The notes: a model not told the origin generated them from the letters alone. Shown: positions 16,282 to 25,974, counted from the stretch's first letter. The stretch: 64,000 bases of DNA from Ferrimonas pelagia (GCF_039543565.1 NZ_BAABJZ010000003.1:1-64000), one strand, 5' to 3'. Numbers and translations are program-made.

Positions 16282-17334
16282 ATGCCATCAGCTCGCCAAA
16301 CGGACAATCTTATCGGCCAGTCCGCGGCTTTTCACCAAGTACTCGACCATGTCTCTAAGGTCGCGCCCCTGAGTAAACCCGTACTGATCATCGGTGAACG
16401 TGGCACTGGCAAGGAGCTCATTGCTGAGCGTCTGCACTTTCTGTCACGCCGTTGGGAACAGCCCTATATCAAGCTGAACTGCGCCGCCCTGAATGAAAAC
16501 CTACTGGAAAGTGAGCTGTTTGGCCATGAATCTGGCGCCTTCACCGGTGCCGGCAAGCGCCACGAAGGCCGGTTTGAACGCGCCGACAAAGGCACCCTGT
16601 TTCTCGATGAGCTGGCCAACACCTCAGGTCTTATCCAGGAAAAGCTACTGCGAGTGATCGAATATGGGGAATTTGAGCGCGTCGGCGGCAATCGCACCAT
16701 CCGCTCCGACGCCCGCCTGATCTGCGCCACCAACGAAGATCTGCCCCGCCTAGCCGCTCAAGGAGAATTCCGCGCCGATCTGCTTGATCGTTTGGCGTTC
16801 GATGTGATCACCCTGCCGCCGCTGCGCTCACGGCCGGAGGACATCATGTTGCTGGCCGAGAGCTTCGCCCTGCAGATGACACGGCAACTGGAGTTGGAGC
16901 TGTTTTCCGGCTTCACTGAGCGGGCGAAGCAAACCCTGATGGGCTATCACTGGCCAGGCAACGTGCGTGAACTGAAAAACGTGGTTGAGCGCAGCGTCTA
17001 TCGCCATAACAACGCACAACTGCCGGTCCATCACATCGTGGTCGACCCGTTTGAATCCCCCTGGCGGCCCGAGCAAAAGGTGCGCACGGAAGATCAGCGC
17101 CCCAGTCCTGCGCCCGTTAGTAAGCCGGCATCGGTCGAGCCGATCCCGCAGGAGATCCAATTCCCGCTAGACTATAAGCAAAGCTGTCAGGATCACGAGA
17201 TCCGCATCCTCAAGCAGGCGCTGGTGCAGAGCCAATACAACCAGAAAAAGAGCGCCGAAATGCTGGGGCTGACCTACCACCAGCTGCGCGGTATATTGAA
17301 GAAATACGACCTGCTGACGGCTCAGGACAATTGA
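16282..17334 (+). CDS. pspF: Psp operon transcriptional activator PspF
   Basis: PspF is a sigma-54 enhancer-binding protein that activates pspABC and is inhibited by PspA. The 350-residue protein starts almost directly with the AAA+ domain and has no receiver domain, as PspF should. Walker A is GERGTGKE (38-45), the sigma-54 loop GAFTGA is at 85-90, Walker B is GTLFLDE, and a Fis-type helix-turn-helix is at the end. I chose the ATG at 16282 because AGGA precedes it; an earlier frame opening has no ribosome-binding site. Confidence 0.96.
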   Translation: MPSARQTDNLIGQSAAFHQVLDHVSKVAPLSKPVLIIGERGTGKELIAERLHFLSRRWEQPYIKLNCAALNENLLESELFGHESGAFTGAGKRHEGRFERADKGTLFLDELANTSGLIQEKLLRVIEYGEFERVGGNRTIRSDARLICATNEDLPRLAAQGEFRADLLDRLAFDVITLPPLRSRPEDIMLLAESFALQMTRQLELELFSGFTERAKQTLMGYHWPGNVRELKNVVERSVYRHNNAQLPVHHIVVDPFESPWRPEQKVRTEDQRPSPAPVSKPASVEPIPQEIQFPLDYKQSCQDHEIRILKQALVQSQYNQKKSAEMLGLTYHQLRGILKKYDLLTAQDN

Positions 17335-17389
17335 GCCCCCTGTTCGCCCCTGCTAGACTACTGCGATCAATAAGTTGTGAAAGATCATC

Positions 17390-18991
17390 ATGGCGAGATC
17401 CTGGCTCCTCCCCGTCCTGCTGGCCGGACTGTTAACCGGTTGCAGCGACAATAACATCCACCACGACGCGGGCTTGGTCTATTGCTCTGAAGGCAACCCT
17501 GAAACCTTCAATCCGCAGCTCACCACGTCTGGCACCGCCATCGATGCAACCGCCAAGCAGTTGTACAATCGCCTGCTGCGGATCGACGCCAACACCGGCG
17601 AGCTGCAGCCCGAGTTGGCCTTGTCTTGGCTGGTGAGTGAGGATCAGCGCGAATATCGCTTCGTCTTGCGTCAAGATGTACGCTTTCATCACAACGATAG
17701 GTTCGTTCCCAGCCGCCACCTGAACGCTGACGATGTGCTGTTTAGCTTCAATCGCGTGATCGACTCAACCCATCCCTATCATTCGGTTTCGGGCGGACAC
17801 TACCCCTTTTTCCAAGGGATCGGCTTAGACCGAAACCTGCTTGCCATCGAGCGGATCTCCGATCACGAACTCCGCTTTGTCCTGGCCCAGCCCAGCGCCA
17901 GCTTTCTGGCCGACATCGCCACCGACTTTGCGGCGATCCTCTCGGCCGAATATGGCGAGCAACTGTTACGCCATGGCGAGCCGGAACGACTCGACAGTCA
18001 GCCCATTGGCACAGGTCCATTTTACCTGAAGGATTTCCTGCGCAACCGGCACATTCGCTACGCCCGCCATGAAGGCTACTGGGGGCCTCGGGTCGAGTTG
18101 GATCAGCTGGTGTTTGACATCACGCCCTCCAGTACCACCCGGGTAATCAAACTGATCGGCGGTGACTGTGATGTCGCCGCACTGCCGCAGATCAGCGAAC
18201 TGTCGGTGATCCAACGTTACGATGATCTCGCCATCGACGCTCGCCCCGGACTCAATGTGGCCTTCTGGGCCTTTAATACCCAAAAGCCCCCGCTGGACGA
18301 TCCCCGCGTCCGCCAAGCGCTGAGCCTCGCGGTCGACAAACGCCGGATCCTCACCGCGGTCTACCACAACACCGCAGTGAGCAGCAAAGGTCTACTGCCG
18401 CCTATCTCCTGGGCGTACGACCCCAATTTGCCGGAGTTCCCGCACGATCCCCTTCGGGCCCGCCAGTTGCTCGATAGCGCCGGTTACAGTGAGCTGGAGC
18501 TCAATGTATGGGCCATGCCGGTCAGTCGGATCTACAACCCCAACGCGATCAAAACCGCGGAGATCCTGCAGCAAGATCTGGCCAAGATCGGCGTACGTTT
18601 GAACATCGTCAGCTACGAGTGGGGCGGCTTTATCAGCAAGCTGGAACATGCCGAATACGACTCCGTTCTGATCGGCTGGGCGGCGGACAATCTGGATCCG
18701 GACAACTTCTTCACGCCGCTACTGAGCTGCGATGCACTGCTGTCCGGCTCAAATCGGGCGCGCTGGTGTGATCCCCAATTTGATGCGCTGATGGCGCAAG
18801 CCAAGGCAACCGAAGACAAAGCCACCCGTCGCCGCCTCTACAGTCAGCTCGAGCATCAATTACAACAGCAACTGCCGCTGCTGCCGCTGGCGCACGCCAA
18901 CCGGACGCTTGGCCGCCAACGCAAATGGCAAGGGCCGATCCTGCATACCAGTGGCGGCGTCGATTTCACCCAGTTGTCCAAGGAGCCGTAA
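17390..18991 (+). CDS. sapA: SapA peptide-binding lipoprotein of an ABC transporter
   Basis: This is the substrate-binding component of the Sap transporter, linked in enterobacteria to antimicrobial-peptide resistance and putrescine or peptide handling. The 533-residue protein has a lipoprotein signal (lipobox LTGC, cysteine near residue 18) followed by a family 5 solute-binding domain (SBP_bac_5). It heads a five-gene operon; its stop is directly followed by the sapB ATG. A membrane-anchored rather than free form is expected. Confidence 0.93.
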   Translation: MARSWLLPVLLAGLLTGCSDNNIHHDAGLVYCSEGNPETFNPQLTTSGTAIDATAKQLYNRLLRIDANTGELQPELALSWLVSEDQREYRFVLRQDVRFHHNDRFVPSRHLNADDVLFSFNRVIDSTHPYHSVSGGHYPFFQGIGLDRNLLAIERISDHELRFVLAQPSASFLADIATDFAAILSAEYGEQLLRHGEPERLDSQPIGTGPFYLKDFLRNRHIRYARHEGYWGPRVELDQLVFDITPSSTTRVIKLIGGDCDVAALPQISELSVIQRYDDLAIDARPGLNVAFWAFNTQKPPLDDPRVRQALSLAVDKRRILTAVYHNTAVSSKGLLPPISWAYDPNLPEFPHDPLRARQLLDSAGYSELELNVWAMPVSRIYNPNAIKTAEILQQDLAKIGVRLNIVSYEWGGFISKLEHAEYDSVLIGWAADNLDPDNFFTPLLSCDALLSGSNRARWCDPQFDALMAQAKATEDKATRRRLYSQLEHQLQQQLPLLPLAHANRTLGRQRKWQGPILHTSGGVDFTQLSKEP

Positions 18992-20014
18992 ATGCTGACC
19001 TACCTGCTTAGACGGCTGAATCTGTTGATCCTCACCACCTTGGTGTTATTAGGCCTGCTCTACTTTGCCAGCCTGAACATGCCGGGCGATCCGCTCACCA
19101 CCCTCAGCGGGATCCCCCACCCCAGTGAGCAACAACGTGCCGATCTGACCGAGACCTATCGGCTCGAGCACGGCCACATTCAAGGTTACTTGGCCTTTGT
19201 GGGTCAGCGCCTCAGCGGTAACTTCGGCTTGTCGCAGGCGTCCGGGATCCCGGTCAGCCAAGAATTGATGCAGGTGCTGCCCGCCACCATCGAGTTGAGT
19301 GTGTTGGCCGTCCTGCTCTCGCTCATTGTCGGGATCCCATTGGGGATCCTGGCAGCAAGCCGCCGCGGCCCCTTGCCGAAGATCCTCTGGACGGGCACGC
19401 TGCTCGGCTTCAGTGTGCCGATCTTCTGGCTGGGCTTACTGCTGATGCTCACCTTTGGTCTTGAGTGGGATCTGTTGCCGCCATCGGGCCGATTGAATCT
19501 GCTGTACGATATTCCACAGGTGACCGGCTTCTTGTTGATCGATATTCCCCTGTCCGATGCCAGCTGGCGCGGGGCAGCGCTGCAGGATGCGGTCAACCAC
19601 CTGATCTTGCCCACCTTGGCCTTGGCAACACTGCCTTGCACCATAGTGATCCGCACCATTCGCGCGGCCATGCTGGCCGAAATGGACAAAAACTACATTC
19701 GAGCGCTAACCGCCCGGGGCGTCCACCATTGGAGCCTGATCCTCCACCATGCCCTGCCTAATTCGCTGGCGCCCATGCTGCGGACCCTCAGCCTGCAACT
19801 GGGCCAGTTGATCTCCGGTGCGATTGTGGTCGAGATGATCTTCACCTGGCCGGGGATCGGCAATTGGCTGCTCTCGGCTCAATACCAAGGGGATCACACC
19901 TCGCTAACCGGTGGGATCCTGGTGGTCTCACTGAGCATTATCGTCACAGCCATTGCGCTGGAGATCGCCCAGGCATTGCTCAACCCGATCAACCGCAAGG
20001 AGATCCATGGCTAA
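18992..20014 (+). CDS. sapB: SapB permease
   Basis: The 340-residue inner-membrane permease of the oligopeptide class has about six membrane segments and the binding-protein-dependent transport signature around residues 225-255 (DKNYIRALTARGVHHW). AAGGAG lies upstream of the ATG, inside the end of sapA. The gene overlaps sapC by 8 nt. All six Gly-Ile pairs in this gene are encoded GGG-ATC. Confidence 0.95.
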   Translation: MLTYLLRRLNLLILTTLVLLGLLYFASLNMPGDPLTTLSGIPHPSEQQRADLTETYRLEHGHIQGYLAFVGQRLSGNFGLSQASGIPVSQELMQVLPATIELSVLAVLLSLIVGIPLGILAASRRGPLPKILWTGTLLGFSVPIFWLGLLLMLTFGLEWDLLPPSGRLNLLYDIPQVTGFLLIDIPLSDASWRGAALQDAVNHLILPTLALATLPCTIVIRTIRAAMLAEMDKNYIRALTARGVHHWSLILHHALPNSLAPMLRTLSLQLGQLISGAIVVEMIFTWPGIGNWLLSAQYQGDHTSLTGGILVVSLSIIVTAIALEIAQALLNPINRKEIHG

Positions 20015-20897
20015 TACATCGCTGTACCACGAGGATAAGATCCCCTCGCCATGGCACCAGATCTGGCGACACTACCAAAGTCGACCCAGCGCCGTTGTCG
20101 GCCTGTGGGCATTGCTGCTGGTGGTCTTCCTATCACTGTTTGGTCCGCTGATCGCCCCGTTCAGTGCCGAGCAGCAGGCCACCGAGCACCTGCTCGCGCC
20201 CCCCTCTTGGTTTGCCGACGGCTCCGTCGACTACTTCCTCGGTACGGATGCGTTAGGCCGGGATCTGCTGTCCCGACTGCTGCACGGCGCACATTTGACC
20301 TTCGGTTACGCCGCCTTGATCGTCTGGGTCGCCCTGTGCCTCGGCTTTGTGATCGGCACCTTGTCCGGCGCCAGTAAGGGCCTGCAATCTTCGGTGCTGG
20401 GCCACCTGCTCGATGCCTTGCTGTCGCTGCCCTCCTTGCTGTTAGCCCTGTTGTTTGCCGCGGTGCTGGGCCCGGGGGCACACAATGTCTTCTGGGCCGT
20501 TGGCCTCGCGCTGCTGCCGGGCTTCGTGCGCGTGGTTCACAATGCCATCCATGAGGAGATGCAAAAGGAGTACGTGATGGCGGCGCGGCTGGATGGGGCC
20601 AGCCGTTGGCAACTGCTGCGCTACGTGATCTGGCCCAATATCACCGATCCGGTGGTGGTTCACACCACATTGGCGTTTTCCACTGCGATCCTCGACATCG
20701 CGGTGCTGGGCTTTTTGTCTCTCGGCACCCAGGCGCCGTCGCCGGAATGGGGCTCGATGGTGCGCGAGGGCACCAATAACGTGCTCAGTGCCCCTTGGAC
20801 GGTCACCATGCCCGGCTTGGCGATCTTATTCAGCGTCTTAGCCACTAACCTTGTGGGCGATGGTCTGCGCCAGGCCATCGCTGAGGAGCGGGGATAA
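20007..20897 (+). CDS. sapC: SapC permease
   Basis: This is the second permease subunit, 296 residues, with about six membrane segments and an N-terminal OppC-like extension (LGTDALGRDLLSRLL near residue 75). I used the ATG at 20007 because AAGGAG precedes it; an earlier in-frame opening lies within sapB in a hydrophilic arginine-rich stretch. The stop shares one base with the sapD start (TAATG). Confidence 0.95.
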   Translation: MANTSLYHEDKIPSPWHQIWRHYQSRPSAVVGLWALLLVVFLSLFGPLIAPFSAEQQATEHLLAPPSWFADGSVDYFLGTDALGRDLLSRLLHGAHLTFGYAALIVWVALCLGFVIGTLSGASKGLQSSVLGHLLDALLSLPSLLLALLFAAVLGPGAHNVFWAVGLALLPGFVRVVHNAIHEEMQKEYVMAARLDGASRWQLLRYVIWPNITDPVVVHTTLAFSTAILDIAVLGFLSLGTQAPSPEWGSMVREGTNNVLSAPWTVTMPGLAILFSVLATNLVGDGLRQAIAEERG

Positions 20898-21892
20898 TGC
20901 AGTTATTGGATATCCGCAACCTGACCATCGAGCTGGACACGCCACACGGGCGCTACTTAGCGCTGGAGCGGTTTAGCCTTAAGCTCAGCGAAGGCGAGAT
21001 CCACGGTCTGGTCGGCGAATCCGGCTCAGGCAAAAGCTTGCTGGCGAAAGCGATCCTGGGGATCACCGATCGCCGCACCCATGTCCAGGCCGATCGATTG
21101 AGCTGGAATGGCCACAATATGCTCACCATGAGCCCGGCCCAGCGGCGCGAGCTGATGGCCAACGAGATCGCCATGATCTTCCAGGAGCCCGCATCTTGCC
21201 TCGATCCCGGTGCCCGGATCGGCGCACAATTGCTCGAAGCGATGCCCAGGTTCGACGCCGAGCCATGGTGGCAGCGCAAACAGAAGCGCCAGGCATTGGC
21301 AATCAAGCTCTTGCATAAGGTCGGGCTAAAAGAGCACAAGCCATTACTGCGCGCCTTTCCTTGGGAGCTGTCTGAAGGCGAGGCCCACAAGGTGATGTTG
21401 GCGATGGCCCTGTCCCACAAACCGAAACTGATCATCGCCGATGAGCCCACGACCGGGCTGGAAAGCTCAGATCAAGCCAAGATCTTCCGCCTGCTCGACA
21501 AGATGAACAAGCTCGGTAACGTGGCGATCTTGTTCATCAGTCATGATCTGGAATCGGTTGCCCAATGGTCTCATCAGGTCACGGTGCTGTATTGCGGCCA
21601 CCTGATGGAATCCGGCCGCAGCAAGCGGATCAGCACTCAGCCCATGCACCCCTATACTCAGGCGCTGCTGCAAAGTGCACTGACCATGCAATCGAGCCTG
21701 CCAAGCAAGAGCGATCTGCCGGCGCTGCGTGGGGCGGTGCCGCCTTTGCAACACCTGCCCGTAGGTTGTCGTCTCGGCCCACGCTGCCCCTATGCTCGGC
21801 GCGAGTGCGTCAAACCGCCAACCATTCGCAGTCAGTCGGGTCACGCCTACCGCTGCCACTTTCCACTGACGGATAAGGACACGACATCATGA
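20897..21892 (+). CDS. sapD: SapD ABC ATPase
   Basis: The 331-residue ATP-binding subunit has Walker A GESGSGKS (about 39-46), Walker B LIIADEP, and the C-terminal oligopeptide-transporter domain with a four-cysteine-type segment (GCRLGPRCPYARREC). The signature motif is LSEGEAHK rather than LSGGQ, a known trait of SapD. It overlaps sapF by 4 nt. Confidence 0.95.
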   Translation: MQLLDIRNLTIELDTPHGRYLALERFSLKLSEGEIHGLVGESGSGKSLLAKAILGITDRRTHVQADRLSWNGHNMLTMSPAQRRELMANEIAMIFQEPASCLDPGARIGAQLLEAMPRFDAEPWWQRKQKRQALAIKLLHKVGLKEHKPLLRAFPWELSEGEAHKVMLAMALSHKPKLIIADEPTTGLESSDQAKIFRLLDKMNKLGNVAILFISHDLESVAQWSHQVTVLYCGHLMESGRSKRISTQPMHPYTQALLQSALTMQSSLPSKSDLPALRGAVPPLQHLPVGCRLGPRCPYARRECVKPPTIRSQSGHAYRCHFPLTDKDTTS

Positions 21893-22668
21893 TCCCAGTG
21901 TTGCAGGTCCGCGGGCTGCATAAACACTATCGCAAGCACGAATCCCTGTTCAAGCGAACCTATAAACAGGCGCTCGCCCCCATCTCCTTCGATCTGTACG
22001 CCGGTGAGACCCTGGCCTTCGTTGGCGAAGCGGGCTCCGGACGCAGCTCGCTGGCCCAGGTGCTGGCCGGAGCCAAGCCCCGCAGCGGCGGCCAGATCTT
22101 ATTGCAAGGCGAGGAGTTGCTGACCAAAGACCGACGCCGGCGCAGTCAGGATATCCGCATGATCTTTCAAGATCCCAGCACCTCGTTAAACCCGCGGCTG
22201 AGGATCGGCGCCCAGCTCGAAGAGCCCTTGCTGTTTAACACCGAGATGAGCGCTGAGCAGCGCATGGAAGCGGTTGCCGTTGGCCTGATCCGGGTAGGCT
22301 TACTGCGCGAACACGCCGATTTCTACCCCCACATGCTGGCCCACGGTCAGCGTCAGCGGATCGCCATCGCACGCGCCCTGATGCTGGATCCCAAGGTGGT
22401 CATTGCCGACGAAGCCTTCAGCGGCTTAGATACGTCACTGCGGGCCCAGTGCATCAACCTGATGCTGCAATTGCAGCGCCAGATGGGGCTTTCCTATGTC
22501 CTGATGTCGCACGATCTCGGCCTGGTTCGTCATATGAGCGATCGCGTCGTCGTCATGAAGAAAGGCAAGATCGTCGAGCAGGGAGACACCGAAACCGTGT
22601 TCGCCACACCGCAACACGACTACACCAAACGCTTGCTCGAATCGCAGTTTTTTAAAAAGAAGCATTAA
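21889..22668 (+). CDS. sapF: SapF ABC ATPase
   Basis: This is the second ATPase subunit, 259 residues. The Walker A motif reads GEAGSGRSS, so arginine (residue 52, codon CGC) replaces the usual lysine. The Q-loop, a signature-like LAHGQRQR, Walker B VVIADEA and the switch histidine (MSHDL) are present. The degenerate signature is normal for SapF, but the Walker A change could weaken ATP hydrolysis and make SapD the main motor. It ends the sap operon. Confidence 0.93.
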   Translation: MIPVLQVRGLHKHYRKHESLFKRTYKQALAPISFDLYAGETLAFVGEAGSGRSSLAQVLAGAKPRSGGQILLQGEELLTKDRRRRSQDIRMIFQDPSTSLNPRLRIGAQLEEPLLFNTEMSAEQRMEAVAVGLIRVGLLREHADFYPHMLAHGQRQRIAIARALMLDPKVVIADEAFSGLDTSLRAQCINLMLQLQRQMGLSYVLMSHDLGLVRHMSDRVVVMKKGKIVEQGDTETVFATPQHDYTKRLLESQFFKKKH

Positions 22669-22688
22669 AAAACCCCGCAAAAGCGGGG
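22667..22688 (-). terminator. Terminator of fabV, shared with sapF
   Basis: A CCCCGC/GCGGGG stem with an AAAA loop lies between the convergent sapF and fabV stops. On the minus strand it is followed by six T residues, so it is a strong terminator for fabV and a weaker one for sapF. Confidence 0.88.
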
Positions 22689-22712
22689 TCTAAATCGATG
22701 GCAGGGTGAGGA

Positions 22713-23915
22713 TCAATCCAGCGCGATCACCTCAAACGGCACCACGGGATCGACATCGGCATCGTAATCGATCCCCGCTAAGCCGAAGCCGAACAGGCTT
22801 AAGAACTCCGCCTTATACTCGTTGTAATCGGCCAGCTCCGTCAGGTTGTCGTTGGTCACCTGGCTCCACAGCGTCTGACAGTGCTGCTGAATGTCTTCGC
22901 GCAGCTCCCAGTCATCCAAACGCAGGCGATTGTCGTCATCCGTTGGGATAGTGCCATCGGCGCGGTACAAACGATCGCTGAGCATGCGCCAGATCTGCTC
23001 GATACAGCCCTCGTGCACGCCCTCTTCGCGCATCTTCTTAAACACCATGGCAATGTACAACGGCATCACCGGGATCGCAGAGGAAGCCTGAGTCACCACA
23101 CTTTTAAGCACAGCCACGTTCGCGCCACCATCAATGGCGGCCAACTGATCATTCAGCGCCGTTGCGGCACGATCCAGATCTTTCTTCGCCTCACCCAACG
23201 CACCATGCCAGTAGATCGGCCAGGTGATCTCGGTACCGATGTAGCTGTACGCGACGGTGCGACAGCCTTGGGCCAACACGCCCGCCTCGGACAGCGCCTG
23301 GATCCACAGTTCCCAATCCTGTCCGCCCATCACGGTCACGGTATCGGCCACTTCCTGCTCGGTCGCCGCTTCGATGCTGGCTTCAAACAGCACATCTTTA
23401 TTGGTATCGACTGCGGTTGCCGTGTAGGTTTCGCCCATCGGCTTAAGGGAGGAACGCACCAGCTCACCGCTGTCTGGCAGTTTACGTACCGGAGACGCCA
23501 GAGAGTAAACCACCATATCGATCTGACCCAGATCCTGCTTGATCAGCTCGATCGCCTTTTGTTTGGCTTGATGAGAGAAGGCATCACCGTTAATGCTCTT
23601 GGCGTACAAGCCGGCCTCATGCGCGGCCTTGTCAAAAGCGGCAGCGTTGTACCAACCTGCCGTGCCTGGCTTGCGTTCGGTCGCCGGCTTTTCGAAAAAC
23701 ACCCCGATGGTAGCAGCCTGACAGCCGAAAGCCGCAGAGATCCGCGACGACAAGCCATAACCGCTGGACGAGCCAACAACCAATACGCGCTTAGGGCCGT
23801 CGGTTAATGCTGGCTGAGATTGAACGTATGCAATTTGATCCTGTACGTTCTTCTCACAACCCACTGGATGGGTTGTGGTACAGATAAAGCCACGAGTTTT
23901 CGGTTTGATGATCAT
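22713..23915 (-). CDS. fabV: Enoyl-[acyl-carrier-protein] reductase, FabV type
   Basis: FabV carries out the NADH-dependent last step of the fatty-acid elongation cycle and is naturally tolerant to triclosan. The 400-residue product begins MIIKPKTRGFIC like other FabV proteins. It has a Rossmann GSSSGYGLSSR motif near residue 50 and the catalytic Tyr-X8-Lys (YWHGALGEAK). The ATG at 23915 has GGGA at a suitable distance. It sits downstream of sapF, where E. coli has fabI, but in opposite orientation to the sap genes. Confidence 0.96.
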   Translation of the reverse strand: MIIKPKTRGFICTTTHPVGCEKNVQDQIAYVQSQPALTDGPKRVLVVGSSSGYGLSSRISAAFGCQAATIGVFFEKPATERKPGTAGWYNAAAFDKAAHEAGLYAKSINGDAFSHQAKQKAIELIKQDLGQIDMVVYSLASPVRKLPDSGELVRSSLKPMGETYTATAVDTNKDVLFEASIEAATEQEVADTVTVMGGQDWELWIQALSEAGVLAQGCRTVAYSYIGTEITWPIYWHGALGEAKKDLDRAATALNDQLAAIDGGANVAVLKSVVTQASSAIPVMPLYIAMVFKKMREEGVHEGCIEQIWRMLSDRLYRADGTIPTDDDNRLRLDDWELREDIQQHCQTLWSQVTNDNLTELADYNEYKAEFLSLFGFGLAGIDYDADVDPVVPFEVIALD

Positions 23916-24066
23916 CTTCAATTCCCTAAACGCCGACGCCGGCCATTCCCGTTAAGGGCTCTGCCCGCGTCATGACAAAATTTCTGCTGGCAAGGTTACC
24001 CTAAACCGGCCATCGCATTAAACCCACAGCGTGGTGATCAGACCATTCACCATAAGATAGCGACAG

Positions 24067-24095
24067 AAAAAAAACGGCGACCCGAGGTCGCCGTT
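24067..24095 (-). terminator. Terminator after ppiD
   Basis: A 10-bp perfect stem (AACGGCGACC/GGTCGCCGTT) with a 3-nt loop, followed on the minus strand by eight T residues, lies 20 nt after the ppiD stop. Confidence 0.93.
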
Positions 24096-24114
24096 CATTA
24101 AGCTAAAAGCAGTA

Positions 24115-25974
24115 TTATTGGTTCGCGCCAGCCTGATACAGGATGGTCGCTTCCGCACGCAGGCTCTCCACCAACGCCTGATAGCCCGCTTCGCTCATCT
24201 GCTGAGCCAAACGACCTTTCAGTTGCTCTTCGCCGTCAATCTGCTCCGGGACGTTGATCGCATCCAGCGCCACGACCGCAATGTCACCGCTGGGCAAGCG
24301 CACAGAATCGATCGCACTACCGGACTCAGGCAGAACCATCTTAAAGGCACTCTGTACCAGAGTGGGATCCAAGTCAGCTTGACCAAAGCGGCTCACTGCC
24401 GCAACTGCGATCACGCCTTCAGGCGCGGTCCCAGCTTGCCAAGCCGCCAGCTTTGCGTCCGCTTGTTGCTGAGCCAGCTCGGAGGCTTTCTCGGTCAACA
24501 AGCGCTGCTCGATCTGAGCACGAACATCCGCCAATGCCTTGGTGCCGGACTCGATATGCTCGATCACGCGCAGTACCAGCATGTGGCCGCTTTCGATCTC
24601 AACCAGATCGGAGTTCATCGCATCCAACAGAACCGCTTCGGAAAACGCCGCGGCCAAGGCACGTGGGTTGTTCAACGGCGCAGGCGCCATGTTGCGCTCA
24701 AACAGCACACTGGTCTGTACCTTGGCACCGATCGCTTCCGCCGCCTCTTCCAGAGAATCCGGCACCTCAAAGCTCACGTCGGCCAAGGTTTGCTGCAGCT
24801 CGTAGAACTCACGCTGCGCTTTATCCGCTTGCAAGGTCTCGGTGATGCTGGCTTGCACGTCCGCGAACGGGCGCACGGTGCTGGCTTCCACTTCTTTGGC
24901 GTGGATCAGCTGATAGCCATAGTCAGAGGACACCACCTCGGACACGCCCCCTTCCGCCAAGCCAAACAGCACAGCATCAAAGGCCTGATCCATGGTACCT
25001 GGTGTCATCCAATCCAACTCACCGCCATTGTCAGCGGTAAAGGTATCATCAGAGACATCCTTAGCGACCTCGGCAAAAGACTCACCGGCACGTACGCGAG
25101 CCAAGGCGGCTTCGGCACGTTCTTCGCCGTCAGAACCTTCAAACAGCATGTGTGCGGCCAAGCGGCGCTCAGGTTGAGTGAACAGAGTGGATTGGGCTTG
25201 GTAGTACTCGTTGGCTTCCTCGTCAGAAACCACCTGAGACGCCGCCATGTCGGCCACATTCAGCTCAACAAACTCCACCTTAACCTGCTCATCTTGAACA
25301 AATTGCAGTGGGTTGCTGCTGTAGTAAGCCTCGATCTCTTCTTCCGTCACCGACAAGTCAGCTTGGAAATCGGCAGCGCTGATCTGCACATAGCGCAGAT
25401 CACGGGTTTGCTGTTGCAACTGAGCCAAAGACAGCACTTCGCTTTGCGTGCTAAATTCGCTCCCCATCAAACCAATCATCAGCTGCTGGCGGGCCATATC
25501 GCGGCGCATCAGATCACGCAGACGCATGCCGTTCAGGCCGTTTTGGCGCAGCACCGCTTGATAACGATCGTTATCAAAGCGGCCATCCACCTGAAACTCG
25601 GCCATAGATACGATGGCGGCTTGGATCTGTGCGTCAGAAACACGCAAACCCATCGCATCCACTTTTTGATCGATCAAACGTTCGGCGATCAAACGGTCAA
25701 GCACACTCTGGCGCAAGCCCGCCATGTAGTTGCTGTCCGCCGCCAAACTATCAAACATCTCACCGAGCTGAGCGCGCATGCGGCCCTGCTCGTTCTGAAA
25801 GGCCTGGTCCAGATCGTAGCGACTGATCTCTTCACCATTGACATCCGCGGCCATCTGCTCGGCATTGGTGCCGAGATAGCTGTACACGCCGGTCAGGGCG
25901 AAGGATAAGATCACCGCACCAAGGATGATCTTGGCGACTGGCCCCTGGGAGCCCTCACGGATCTTCTCTAACAT
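24115..25974 (-). CDS. ppiD: Periplasmic chaperone PpiD
   Basis: PpiD is anchored in the inner membrane near the Sec translocon and helps newly exported proteins fold. The 619-residue protein has an N-terminal membrane segment (about 14-33), a SurA-like chaperone region (about 35-200), a parvulin domain (about 265-365, with the GGELDWMTPGTM motif) and a C-terminal helical domain. Length and gene order (hupB upstream) match E. coli. Confidence 0.95.
   Translation of the reverse strand: MLEKIREGSQGPVAKIILGAVILSFALTGVYSYLGTNAEQMAADVNGEEISRYDLDQAFQNEQGRMRAQLGEMFDSLAADSNYMAGLRQSVLDRLIAERLIDQKVDAMGLRVSDAQIQAAIVSMAEFQVDGRFDNDRYQAVLRQNGLNGMRLRDLMRRDMARQQLMIGLMGSEFSTQSEVLSLAQLQQQTRDLRYVQISAADFQADLSVTEEEIEAYYSSNPLQFVQDEQVKVEFVELNVADMAASQVVSDEEANEYYQAQSTLFTQPERRLAAHMLFEGSDGEERAEAALARVRAGESFAEVAKDVSDDTFTADNGGELDWMTPGTMDQAFDAVLFGLAEGGVSEVVSSDYGYQLIHAKEVEASTVRPFADVQASITETLQADKAQREFYELQQTLADVSFEVPDSLEEAAEAIGAKVQTSVLFERNMAPAPLNNPRALAAAFSEAVLLDAMNSDLVEIESGHMLVLRVIEHIESGTKALADVRAQIEQRLLTEKASELAQQQADAKLAAWQAGTAPEGVIAVAAVSRFGQADLDPTLVQSAFKMVLPESGSAIDSVRLPSGDIAVVALDAINVPEQIDGEEQLKGRLAQQMSEAGYQALVESLRAEATILYQAGANQ

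Noticed and set aside
24118..25908. A 596-codon open frame antisense to ppiD
   Set aside because: It mirrors the ppiD frame, lacks recognisable domains and has a histidine/arginine-rich composition typical of shadow frames in GC-rich DNA.
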